NCBI RefSeq assembly: GCF_013365535.1
Contig: NZ_CP053590.1
Location: 2,098,501-2,162,500, forward strand
DNA: 64,000 nt
Direction of reading: 5' to 3'
Origin: Aquimarina sp. TRL1
GTDB taxonomy: Bacteria; Bacteroidota; Bacteroidia; Flavobacteriales; Flavobacteriaceae
This document shows positions 9,701-19,400 of the stretch, one piece after another. Position 1 is the first letter of the stretch. Every line of letters begins with the position of its first letter. Under the pieces are notes generated by a model. It was not told the DNA's origin and made no database searches. It worked only from the letters and a program-made list of their open reading frames with translations. Both the position numbers and the translations under genes were made by a program.

Positions 9701-11110
9701 GAACTCATTCAATATGTGAGAACCCAAATTCCTGAATATATGGTTCCAGCCCATATTCAGGTTGTAGAGGTACTTCCGGTAACAAAAAATGGAAAAATAA
9801 ATAAAAAAGAGATCACTCGTTGGGCATCGGATTTTCATACTAATGCTTCTCTGACACATGATGATGATTCCATGAATGAATTAGAAAGTTCTTTGGCAAT
9901 ACAATGGAAAGATACATTAGGAATTTCCGCAATAGGAAAAAGACAAAGCTTTTATGATTTGGGAGCAGACTCATTGGTGATGGCACAGATGGCTGGGAAA
10001 TTAAGAGACCAATTACGAGATGATGTAACGTATAATGAAATTCCTTATGATGCATTGCTAAGACAAATGCTGAACTTTCCTACAATTGAGTCTTTGGCAC
10101 TTTTTATTGAAGAAAAAAGGGCAGGAAAGATAGATAAATCTTCTACGGATGAACAGGATATTACAGCAGGGAGTAATGGTGTATTAACATATTATGGAGA
10201 TAGTACGAATGGGCCTCTGAGAGTTATTTTTCATGCAGGTATCGGAACAATGAACTGCTTCCTGCCAATGTTAGAACAATTAAAAAAAGAAGATTACGGT
10301 CCTATAGTAGGGGTAACTGTAAAAGATACAGACTTGTATTGCGAGCACGATCCATATCAATTAATAGAATCAGTAGCAGAAGATTATGCAAATCGCCTGA
10401 TAGAGACCGGACATAAAGAAATGCAGTTGATTGGATATTGTATGGGAGGACAATTCGCAATTGAGGTCGCTAGAAGATTATTAGAGCAGGAGATAGAGGT
10501 TGTCGATATGGTATTGATCGATAGTCATCCAGTATATGTGGATGTAAAAGATGACCTGGTAATAGAATCACTATTTGTCCCTAATCTGAATATTTCGATG
10601 GTACAGGCAGGATTCAGAGAGGTAAATCCGATGGATGTAGCCAGAGGATTTATACAAATTATCGAAGAAAATAAAGGTGTAATTCCAGATGGAGCTGCAA
10701 GACAATTGCATGGAGATGAAGGGCTTGTTAGCGTAAGTGAACTATTTACAGAATTGGAAAATTGTACCATGAGAGAGCGATTTACCAGCTATGTAGATAC
10801 GATTGCTAGCATTACAGGAGAAAACATGGAAGTTGAGATGGCAGAAGGTTTATTCAAAGTATATAGACAGAGTTATCTTGCTTCTACGTTTACACCACTT
10901 CCATATATGGGAGATATCAGATTCCTTAATGCAGCAGGAAATTCAGGATTCTTGCCGGGAACAGATGAGAAGACAATTGCGTATTGGAGAGAAGCGTGTC
11001 TGGGAGAGATGACAGTTGAGGAAATAGGAGGCGATCACTTCTCATGTATAGAACCACCTCATTTGGATGATTTAGTGCCTAAAATCTCAGCACCGTTTCT
11101 AAACCAATAA
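6746..11110 (+). CDS. NRPS terminal module: TubC docking - Cy - A(Cys) - PCP - TE
   Basis: A 1454-residue synthetase expected to add the last cysteine and release the product. Order: TubC-type docking domain (about 8-60, GIKLW..LRYKAPQG), cyclization domain (about 70-510), A domain (about 530-1020), PCP (LGADSL, Ser1076) and thioesterase (about 1140-1454). The Cy active motif is EFLIADWAS (207-215), so the first Asp of DxxxxDxxS is Glu. The A pocket reads D-L-Y-N-L-S-L-I by eye, an exact match to the known cysteine code. The TE nucleophile elbow is GYCMGG with Cys1232 in place of Ser, and a C-terminal GDHFSC supplies the His. I start at ATG 6746 because the docking domain begins there; an upstream in-frame TTG at 6698 overlaps the stop of the previous gene and would add 16 residues. 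Confidence 0.9.
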   Translation: MLTNTITTADLLLKLRNEGIKLWEEGGKLRYKAPQGVLKKEDIEELKQHKEAIISLLQAEQKQVTIVSNPEKKYTPFPLTDVQSAYLLGRNEVFNYGGVACHIYMELTYDNLDPLQTEKVWNQLIARHEMLRAVIDKEGYQQVLEEVPEFKVTYIDAKGKEETTCTAILEEIRTEMGHRVYETSQWPLFDIQVTRTNKVSVFHFSIEFLIADWASIWMLLSEFEKLYNYPKTVLPEIHLSFRDYLIGERGLRETTSYAKDKQYWMHRIQEIPGAPDLPMARNHVPSGKGHFTRRFVKLTTGEWNELKSYCQQLGVTPTTVVMTAYAAVIERWSKTKDFCLNLTVLNRLPLHEEVNAIVGDFTSVSLLQINWKSEETFLERIKKISNQLFDDLDHRLFSGVEVIREITRQRGRGEALMPYVFTSAIGLTNPEEGNQIKGKLSGHGISQTPQVFIDCQAMDTVEGLHVNWDIREGVFPEGVIDDMFHAFSEVLRKLVHDKNCWEDRTVVALPEWQIIERNAINATEKDIADKTLHHQLVESIKNTPEAIAVIDNGQKISYGEIGKRATALANKLLELGCKPQDRIAISLEKGMEQIISAVAILSVGGVYVPIDVFQPVERRNHMLHHAEIRFAILHEENLTTWKDIENTIPLIPVETIESSSVINLQVTNNTSLPAYIIYTSGSTGLPKGVVISHKAAVNTITDINNRFGVTSSDTVLSLAQLGFDLSVYDIFGLLSVGGTLVIPSKERQTDPSHWATLIQEYEVTVWNTVPAIMQMLVTYLEAEKDTVLSTLRLALLSGDWIPLTLPDSMKNIIPDIEVISLGGATEAAIWSIHHVYQGIEEDWSSIPYGKPLANQGFRVLDGHLSDCPVWSTGDLYITGVGLADEYLNDKELTENAFFFHPVDGQRLYKTGDLGRYTPGGEIEFLGREDHQVKIRGHRIELGEIEAALVKHHNVKEAGVVVAGGRENQSLFAVVVIQTQKENQEKELIQYVRTQIPEYMVPAHIQVVEVLPVTKNGKINKKEITRWASDFHTNASLTHDDDSMNELESSLAIQWKDTLGISAIGKRQSFYDLGADSLVMAQMAGKLRDQLRDDVTYNEIPYDALLRQMLNFPTIESLALFIEEKRAGKIDKSSTDEQDITAGSNGVLTYYGDSTNGPLRVIFHAGIGTMNCFLPMLEQLKKEDYGPIVGVTVKDTDLYCEHDPYQLIESVAEDYANRLIETGHKEMQLIGYCMGGQFAIEVARRLLEQEIEVVDMVLIDSHPVYVDVKDDLVIESLFVPNLNISMVQAGFREVNPMDVARGFIQIIEENKGVIPDGAARQLHGDEGLVSVSELFTELENCTMRERFTSYVDTIASITGENMEVEMAEGLFKVYRQSYLASTFTPLPYMGDIRFLNAAGNSGFLPGTDEKTIAYWREACLGEMTVEEIGGDHFSCIEPPHLDDLVPKISAPFLNQ

Positions 11111-11123
11111 ACAAACCATACAA

Positions 11124-12503
11124 ATGAATAATCAAAAACAAAAACAATTTATACTTACCGGAAAAATGTGGCCGGTTATGTGGAAACTCTCTTGGCCTGC
11201 AATAATTGCCATGGTTTTATATGGACTCAATGTGCTGTTAGATGCTATTTTTGTAGGAACCTTTGTCGGGGAAAAAGCCTTGGCAGGAGTTTCTATTGTA
11301 TACCCTTTGTCGTCTTTTACGATGGGGATAGGATCTTTGATAGGAGTGGGAGCAGGCTCGTTATTAAGCATTGCTTTGGGAATGAATGATGAAGCAACAC
11401 AAAAAAAACTATTAGGAAACCTAAACTCTTTGACATTGGTAGGTACTGCCATATATATGATTCCTGCATTTATTTTTGCAGAACCGCTAGTGAAGATGAT
11501 GGGAGGGGAAGGGATTCCATTGGCATTTGGAGTTTCTTACTTCAAAATAACAGTAATAAGCTCGCTATTTTGGATATATGGGCTTGCTGCCAATATGGTT
11601 GTTCGAGCCGAAGGTAAAATGAAAACTGCAGCAGTAATGATGGCTGGAGGGTTGTTGATTAATACAGTATTTAACTATGTTTTCGTAGTAGTGATGGAAT
11701 ATGGAGTAGAAGGAGCAGCATGGGCATCAAATATCGGAATGTTGGTTTATGCTGTGCTGGGCTTCTTGTATTTCACAAGTAAAAAAACCTCTTTTCCGTC
11801 ATTTCCAAGAACAATATATTGGGATCGTGCGATTATCAAGTCGATATTTTCTATGGGGGTTCCATCTTTAATTATGACAGTAATGACCATTGTACAGGCT
11901 ATTGTTATTTTTAATGCCATTTCATCTTATGGGACAATCTTTGAATTAGCATTTTATGGTGCTGCCTTTAGAATATTAAACTTTTTAATGACTCCAATCT
12001 ATGGATTAATGAGAGCTCTGCAACCCGTTATTGGGATTAATTATGGAGCTAAACAATTTCATCGTGTTATTAAGAGTTTTTGGATTTTTACCATTGCAGG
12101 AGTGTTGATTATACTTCCTTTCTGGCTGTTGATGATGGCAGTCCCTAAACTAGTATTAAGTACGATGTTGGAGCAAGGAAGTTTAACTAGTGAAAGCATT
12201 TTCAATTTTAGAATATTTATTTCTGTTCTCCCTCTACTACCGGTTGTTTTTATGGCAATGACATTCTTTCCGGCAATTGATAAAGGAAAACCTGCTGCTG
12301 TGATTGGATTGGTAAGACAATTGATATTTTATGTTCCAGTGATGCTTATTCTTCCTGCAATGTTTGGCACTCAATGGATTTATTTAGGATCAACTATAAT
12401 CGATACAGTTATCATCGCATATACACTAACATTATTGTTGTTGGAATTCAGAAGATTAAGAGAGGATAAACAGGTCCCCCTAATGCAAGGAGCGAATGCA
12501 TGA
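11124..12503 (+). CDS. MATE-family efflux transporter
   Basis: A 459-residue integral membrane protein with about 12 hydrophobic segments, opening with PVMWKLSWPAIIAMVLYGLNVLLD and continuing with the paired-bundle layout of multidrug and toxin extrusion (MATE) proteins. Members export small molecules using a Na+ or H+ gradient. It starts 13 bases after the terminal NRPS gene and is the last gene of the rightward block, so it most likely exports the finished product across the inner membrane or protects the producer. A strong terminator hairpin follows within 150 bases. Family assignment is confident; the exported substrate is inferred from position only. Confidence 0.85.
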   Translation: MNNQKQKQFILTGKMWPVMWKLSWPAIIAMVLYGLNVLLDAIFVGTFVGEKALAGVSIVYPLSSFTMGIGSLIGVGAGSLLSIALGMNDEATQKKLLGNLNSLTLVGTAIYMIPAFIFAEPLVKMMGGEGIPLAFGVSYFKITVISSLFWIYGLAANMVVRAEGKMKTAAVMMAGGLLINTVFNYVFVVVMEYGVEGAAWASNIGMLVYAVLGFLYFTSKKTSFPSFPRTIYWDRAIIKSIFSMGVPSLIMTVMTIVQAIVIFNAISSYGTIFELAFYGAAFRILNFLMTPIYGLMRALQPVIGINYGAKQFHRVIKSFWIFTIAGVLIILPFWLLMMAVPKLVLSTMLEQGSLTSESIFNFRIFISVLPLLPVVFMAMTFFPAIDKGKPAAVIGLVRQLIFYVPVMLILPAMFGTQWIYLGSTIIDTVIIAYTLTLLLLEFRRLREDKQVPLMQGANA

Positions 12504-12616
12504 CAGTAAATTATCTCAGTCTAAAGGTAAACAGATAGTGTCATTACATAAGAAATAATGTTAGTTGGAGTGAGTCCTAGAGCATTTACATCTTTAATAT
12601 TGAAATAATTAATGTA

Positions 12617-12667
12617 CCCCCTTATCAATAATGTTAATTTATAGATAAGGGGGGATCTTTTTTAAGC
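12617..12667 (+). terminator. Intrinsic terminator between the two converging cluster halves
   Basis: A perfect 10-bp inverted repeat, CCCCCTTATC (12617-12626) and GATAAGGGGG (12644-12653), with a 17-base AT-rich loop. It is followed on the + strand by a run of seven T. It ends the MATE gene transcript and sits just before the stop of the convergent thioesterase gene. Confidence 0.8.
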
Positions 12668-12677
12668 TTCGGTTTTG

Positions 12678-13436
12678 TTATTCAATAACGTTTGCTTGTA
12701 ACAATGTTTGAAGAAGGGCGATATAATTTTTGCCTAACTGTTGGACAAAAAAATGATCTCCGGCGAATTCTTGGATGTCAAACTCTCCGGTGGTAACCTC
12801 TTTCCAATGCACCATAATTTCTTTAGTTGCGTCTTTATCTTTATTGGCAGCGTGCGCTACAATAGAAGCAGTAATTTTTTGGTTTTTATAAGTAAAACTT
12901 TCATGAAGTCTTAAGTCTCCCCGTATCATTGGAAGTAAGAATTGGATCATTTCCTTATTTTCCAGTATTTCTTTAGGCGTTCCGTTTAATACTTTTAATT
13001 CCTCAATCAGCTTCTCATCATTGAGCCAACTATGCAAGGTAGAAGGATCAGGCATATGTGGGGCATGTCTTCCCGCAATAATAATCTTGTCAGGTGATAA
13101 CTGATGATGATGTTCTAATTGATATGCCAGTTCGAATGCAATAGCTCCCCCCATACTATGACCAAAAAAGTAAAAAGGAATAGTAGGAGTAATAAAAGGA
13201 AGAATGATGGTAACCAGCTCCGGTATCAATATGGAAAAATCCTCAATAAGGGGATCCATAATTCTAGTACCTCTGCCAGGGAGTTCGATAGGAATAAAAG
13301 ACACAGAAGTATCTGATAGTGCCCAATCTTTATAAGCGGTTGCACTTCCTCCTGCATAATGAAAACAGAAGACATTGACAGAAGCAGTTTTCGTATCCGG
13401 GATTCCATAAGGGAACCATTTTGCTATATTTTTCAC
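12678..13436 (-). CDS. Type II thioesterase (YbtT/PchC-like editing enzyme)
   Basis: A 252-residue alpha/beta hydrolase of the type II (external) thioesterase family. It shows FCFHYAGGSATAYKDW (the early oxyanion region), the nucleophile motif GHSMGG (Ser94) and GDHFF (His228). Such enzymes clear misprimed or stalled acyl groups from carrier proteins of PKS and NRPS lines; YbtT and PchC do this in yersiniabactin and pyochelin synthesis. It is the last gene of the leftward block, 26 bases after the giant PKS-NRPS gene, so it is almost certainly part of that transcript. Unlike the integrated TE of the terminal NRPS, it keeps a normal serine nucleophile. Confidence 0.88.
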   Translation of the reverse strand: MKNIAKWFPYGIPDTKTASVNVFCFHYAGGSATAYKDWALSDTSVSFIPIELPGRGTRIMDPLIEDFSILIPELVTIILPFITPTIPFYFFGHSMGGAIAFELAYQLEHHHQLSPDKIIIAGRHAPHMPDPSTLHSWLNDEKLIEELKVLNGTPKEILENKEMIQFLLPMIRGDLRLHESFTYKNQKITASIVAHAANKDKDATKEIMVHWKEVTTGEFDIQEFAGDHFFVQQLGKNYIALLQTLLQANVIE

Positions 13437-13462
13437 ACGATTAAAGTTAGATGATTTGTTAA

Positions 13463-16400
13463 TTACTTATCCATAAGGGAAAGTGTTTGATATTCGAAGT
13501 TTTCCCACTGTGTTGTTTGTATTAATTGTTGAAGCATTTGGTGGTAAGCAGTGACCATTTCTTCGATCCAATCAGGATCAAAAACATGCTCTACAATATC
13601 CCAATTAATATGAATATGACCGTTTCTTTCGTATACTTGATGATCCATTGCTACTTGTGGAGTTTGGCTGATAGCATATACTTCTTTAAGTTCATTAGGG
13701 TAATAGGTTTGATTTTCAGTAGTATCACCAAATAGAAGACTGGTAAATACAATTGGCATGATTGCTTTTCCAGGAGTGTTTTTACTAAGCCTTCTTAATA
13801 AGTCTACACCGTTTTGCGTGCGATATTCTACCGCTTTCCACAGTTGATCTTGTACAGCAGCAACCTCTTCCAGAAAAGAAATATTTGTTTTCTTCTCATA
13901 AGAAATAAGAGTAATATTGGTAAAATCCCCAATAATTTTAGGAACCTCTTTATGAATAGGTAGCCGATTAAAAATAGTCAGATTTATGGTAAAGTCTTTA
14001 TTAGTGCTCCATTCGGATAATACTTTCATAAAGATGGTGCATACCACTGCGGAAGGAGTGAATCGGTATTCTTTTATTTTTTGTGAAAAGATGCGAGATT
14101 CTGTCGTATTAAGTACAATTTTCCATCGTTTAAATGAAGGTTGTTTAATAAGGTGATAAGGCGTTTTTAAAGGGAGCTCAGGAGCAGGAGGCAATTTCTT
14201 TAATTGAGTATTCCAAAATTCCGTGGCTTCTTTGATATTACTATGCTGCAATAACCATTCTTCTTCCTGAAGCAGGTAGTCTTTAAAACTAAATGCTGGT
14301 TTTTGAATTTGAACCCCATTATAAGTGGCAAATAACTCCTGAATAATCATCTCCGTACTGGAGGCATCCAATAACAAACAATCAAGACTAAAATGTAGTC
14401 GGGATCGTTGATCATTGATTTGGCTTATTTGCAGATGAAACATAGGCCAGCTTCCTAATTCGTATTTATGGTGAGACCATTGTTCCCGGATGGAAGTTAA
14501 TTCTTCTTCTTGCGCAATAACAGATACCGGGATTTCAAAGTAAGGAGTTTGCTTCATTAGTTGCTGGCTGGCATCACTATATATTTTTGTGCGTAGCATC
14601 TCATGTCGTTTGATGACCTGATTCCATGATATTTCCAGTTTTTTAGGTTCCAGTTTGTTGCATTCTAGTTCGATATAATAGTGCGTGTTGATATTCCCTA
14701 ATTCGAAATCAGAAGAACGTCCCAACATATATGCGAGTTGAACAGGTGTGAGTCGAAAAGGTTCATGTTTTTTTATGATACGGGACAGTTGTTTTTTCTC
14801 TGCAGTATCAGAAAGAAGAGCGATTAATGTGGTTTTATACCTTTTTAACTCTAAAAGTAGCTCTTTAGTGATGGTTCCTTGTGGAGCCTTATATTTTAAT
14901 TGTTGTTCTTTCAGATATAAAGTTATTCCTTGATCATAACAGTTGGTCAATAACTTTTTAGCGGACTCTAAGGCGGTTGCATCTATGGAAGAAATAGAAG
15001 GAAGTGTTGCCTCATTTGAATTGATGCCACTTCCGATTAGAGAATTTAGATAATAGTGATCGATTGTAAGACCAAATGCATCAGACAAAGATTGTAGATT
15101 ATAGGAATTTAGAGGAGTACTCCCTATTTGAAGAGAAGTACCCCCAGCAGACAATACCTGACTAATGGATCCGCTCTCCATAAAGCAAAACTGTAATGAC
15201 TTCTCCTTGTGTAGTGGATAAATAGCTTTGAGGTCGGCAATAAAATGAAGCAAAAATGAAGCATGAGGATGCTGCTTTTTGATTTCTGTGATGGTTTCTT
15301 CTGAAAGCGAGCTAATTTTTCGAAGAGAGGGATCTGTCATACGTAGATAATAATTCCCAGCCTCTATATGTTCAATACTATTTGGAAGTATGCTTAGGTA
15401 TATTTGTATAGGATATGCCTCATCTTTAGCCTCAAACCCTATTTCACTAAGCACTGTTGTTTCTTTTTCTAGGTGTAGTTTTATAAAATGGACAAAATCC
15501 TCAAATGAAATGGTCTCTTTGGATGCCTCCATATCTTTTGACAGAGGAATAAAAGGGAGTTTAGAGTCAAGTAATAAAGGAATGTTTTTACCTGTATCCA
15601 GATCAGGGCGAAGTGTATTAGTTGTGTTTTTAAAAGACACAAAATCTTCATGCTCTTCAATGATAGGCATGGATTTTAAATGTTGTATTTGTTCTTTGGA
15701 GAATAGACTAAACTCGTAAGAAGTAATTCCCTCTTTTTGATTTTCATCAGGCGTAATAATGTGCTTATCTGCGTAGAAATCGATTAATTGGGCAATGGTT
15801 TCGTATCGAATCATATCACCTACAGAAGGACGCTCAGAAAAATGAGTTTCCAGTTCATTAGCTAATCGGATCATGTCTACAGAAGAAACTCCTAATGAAC
15901 CAAAACTATCAGTAGGAGTTATAGATGATAAGTGTAGTACTTGTTTCGTTAGTTCCAAAACTGGATGTTGTGCAGAAATGACATCAGAAGAAGGTGTTAG
16001 AGATGTGGTAGTTTCCTGTTGGGAAGTATACTTTATTTTCAGTTGCTTCCGGTCTATTTTACCATTAGCTGTAATTGGGTATTCTGCTAGAGCAATAATC
16101 TTCTCAGGAATAAAATATCCAGGGAGGTGCTGCCGGAGTTTCTTCTTTAGAGAAGTTTCATCAAATGATGAAGGAGCTTTTTTCACAAAAGCAATTAACT
16201 TTTTATGTCCCATTTGATTTCCAATAGGGAGAATAAGTGGAGTTAAAGAAGCATCACATTTTTCGAAAGCAGCTTGTATTTCTCCAATTTCTACCCGATA
16301 CCCGTTGATCTTTAATTGGGTATCCTTACGTCCCAGAAATTCGATTATATTTCCTTGTCGGTAACGACCGTAATCCCCAGTGTCATAGAGTCTGTGTTGC

Positions 16401-19400
16401 AGATTTTTTTCATAGAAGAAAGCAGCGGCTGTCAGCTCTTTTTCATTAAAATATTCTGTGGCTAATCCTTTTCCGGCGATATGAAGTTTCCCTTCTACCC
16501 ACTCAGGACAAGGGCGGTTAAATTCATCTAAAATATAGAATGCCTGATTCGCCAAGGGATACCCATATGGAATTGACTTCCATTCAGGATTTAGTGTAGT
16601 AACATGGAAGTAATTAGACCAGATAGAAGCTTCAGTAGCTCCCCCCATACTGGTTAATTGAGCATTTGGTAGGGCAGATTTAATTTTTGGAATAAGAGCC
16701 AGGGGAATCCAGTCACCGGAATGGATGATTCTCGAAATATAAAGATCCTTTTTAACTGTAGGATTCTGCAAGATGTAATCCGTATAAATATCCATCAATG
16801 CAGGAACGGAATTCCATAGTGTTGGGAGGTATGTTTCTGAGAGGTGTTTCCAGCTTTTGGGATCTATGCGCTCTTCTTCGGTAGGAAGGATAAGAGTTCC
16901 TCCTGTATGAAGTAGTCCGAAAATATCATAGACAGATAGGTCAAAACTCAAAGAAGAAAGCCCGAGAACCCGATCGTCAGCGGTAATCCGCAGTTTGTGA
17001 TTGACATCTAATATCGTATTCATTGCTGCCTGATGTTGAATACAAACACCTTTAGGAGTTCCTGTAGAACCAGATGTGAAGATAATATATGCCAGAGTTT
17101 CAGGAGAGATTTCGACTGGTCTCCAAACTCCTCTTCTCAGATCAATATCTTTAGGGATAAACTGGGTTATTTTTTTAGAGGGAAATGCCAGATAATTATC
17201 CGTAAAAATAAATTGAATATTGGCTTTTTTCAGAATGTTATAACTTCTGTTTACAGGTTGATCATAAGTAAAAGGAACATAAACTCCACCCGTTTGAAGA
17301 ATTCCCAAAACAATGGCAATCTGATCAAAAGATTTTCTCATTTGGATAGCGATTTTATCCCCCTTTTTGATACCATTTTTCTGCAGAAGATCTGCTACCT
17401 GATTTGATCGTTTGCTTAGCTTTTGATAACTGTATTCTTTCGCATCATGGATGATTGCTGTTTTGAGAGGACTCTCTTTTATCTGCTGCATTATTCCTTC
17501 ATGTAACAGCATATTTCTTGTTGGGCGATTTGTTTTGTTAACCAGTGTATGTGCCTGTTGTTGTGAAGAGGTTCTCCCATCCAGAATTTCTTTATTCCAA
17601 AAATTGTTATCAGCAATAGCCTGCATGACTAATTCGGTATATTTTTCGAACATAGCATTGACCATATTCTCAGGGAATACGGCATCTAAAGTATCCCAGG
17701 ATAGGGTAATACCTTCTTTTTCCTGATATACTTGATGATCAATCCATACTTGAGGAGTCGAAGAAACAGACCAGCTTAAGTGAGATAAGAAATCGTTGTT
17801 CTCAACAGGAGTATTTAGCTCATCTACTCCTAATGCACTTGTGAATACAAACGGATACATTCTGTCTTTCTGTTCTGATGTTTCATTTAGTGCTTTTACG
17901 AAATTAATAGCAGAGTACGTACTATGTTCCAAATCTGAGTGCATTTGTTCCTGAATACCTACTCCATTTAGACCAATAGCCTGTTGCTTTCTTTGTATTT
18001 CTATAAGGGCTAGTTCCGTAAAATCTCCGATAATTTGATTGATGTGAGGATGTATATTTTCTCGGTCAAATACAGTAAGCATAATAGCAAAGTGACTCCC
18101 TCCTCCCCATGCAGAAAGTACTTCTGAATACAGGGTGAGTAAAGCTGCCGATGGGGTTAGATTTTGTGCTGCAGCATTTTCTGTGAATTTTTGCCATGAA
18201 TGTTGATCAATCCATTGTTGTCTCCGAATAAAAGTTCCATTTGCATGAGTTTTGGTGACATCCTTTATTGGAAGTTGAGGGGCAAACGGAAAACCCTTGG
18301 TGCGTTGTAACCAATATTGCTCCGCGTCGAGGTACTCCGTAGTTTGCTTTCGCTGCTCATGATATTCCAGATAATCTTTGTATGAGATTTGTAGAGGAGG
18401 AAGTTCTTCCCCTGTATATAACAAAGAAAGATCTTTCCAAAAGACAAATAAGCTTAGTGCATCTGCGATGAGGAAATCAATTAAAAAATGAATGCGATAG
18501 CCCTCACTTTTTAAAGAGGATATTCGAATGTCAAACATGGGAGCCCCCAGAGGGATTGACAATTCGGACATTTCAGAACGAATTTTCTCTAAGTGATTTT
18601 CTGACTGATTTTGTTGTTCTTGGGGATAAATCCTCAATGGAGTCTCGATGGTTGGCAGTATCTGCTGTTTCCCATCAGCATCAATACGACACCGAAGCAT
18701 TTCGTGTCGGTTAATTAAGGATTCCAGGGCAGAAATAAATTGCGGGATATCCAATGTCTCCATATCAATTTCGAAGTAGGCGCTGCAACTGACACCTCCC
18801 CAATCTAATTCAGGGTTCCTTCCTGCCCAATACGCATATTGAATCTCATTGAGAGGAAAAGGAGCAAACTTTTTCTCTGGATATGCTATAAAGGAAGGAA
18901 CGGTTCTTTTTCCAGAGATAGATCTTGAAGTATTGAGCTTTTTAAACAATAAGGAAGCCCATTGAGAGATGGTATTGTTTTTTAAAAAGAAAGAAGGTTT
19001 CAAAGCTATGTCAAATTCTTTTTTCCAACGGGTAACCAGACGGGCGACGACAATAGAGTTAATCCCAAAAAGCAATAAATTTTCCTGTTCATTTAATTCT
19101 TCGATATCGATTTTTAATTCTTTGGAAAGGATTGTTTTTATATAGGTAATAACGTCGGAAACTTCTTTAAAAGTAAGTGTAGAATTGACAATAGGTAATG
19201 TTGTCTCCGGTGATATCTCGTCAGAGGTACTGGCTTTCTCTTGAGCGGTCTTTAAATATTCAACAATGACAGGGAGTTGAGCTTTTGCCTCTTCATTTAG
19301 AGAAGAGGTATCGGCTGTAGAGAGTATAGAATCCCATTGATTTTTTGCAATAATATTTTGGAAGGAGGAAGGAAGGCTAAAATGTGTTTCCGTAAAGGTG

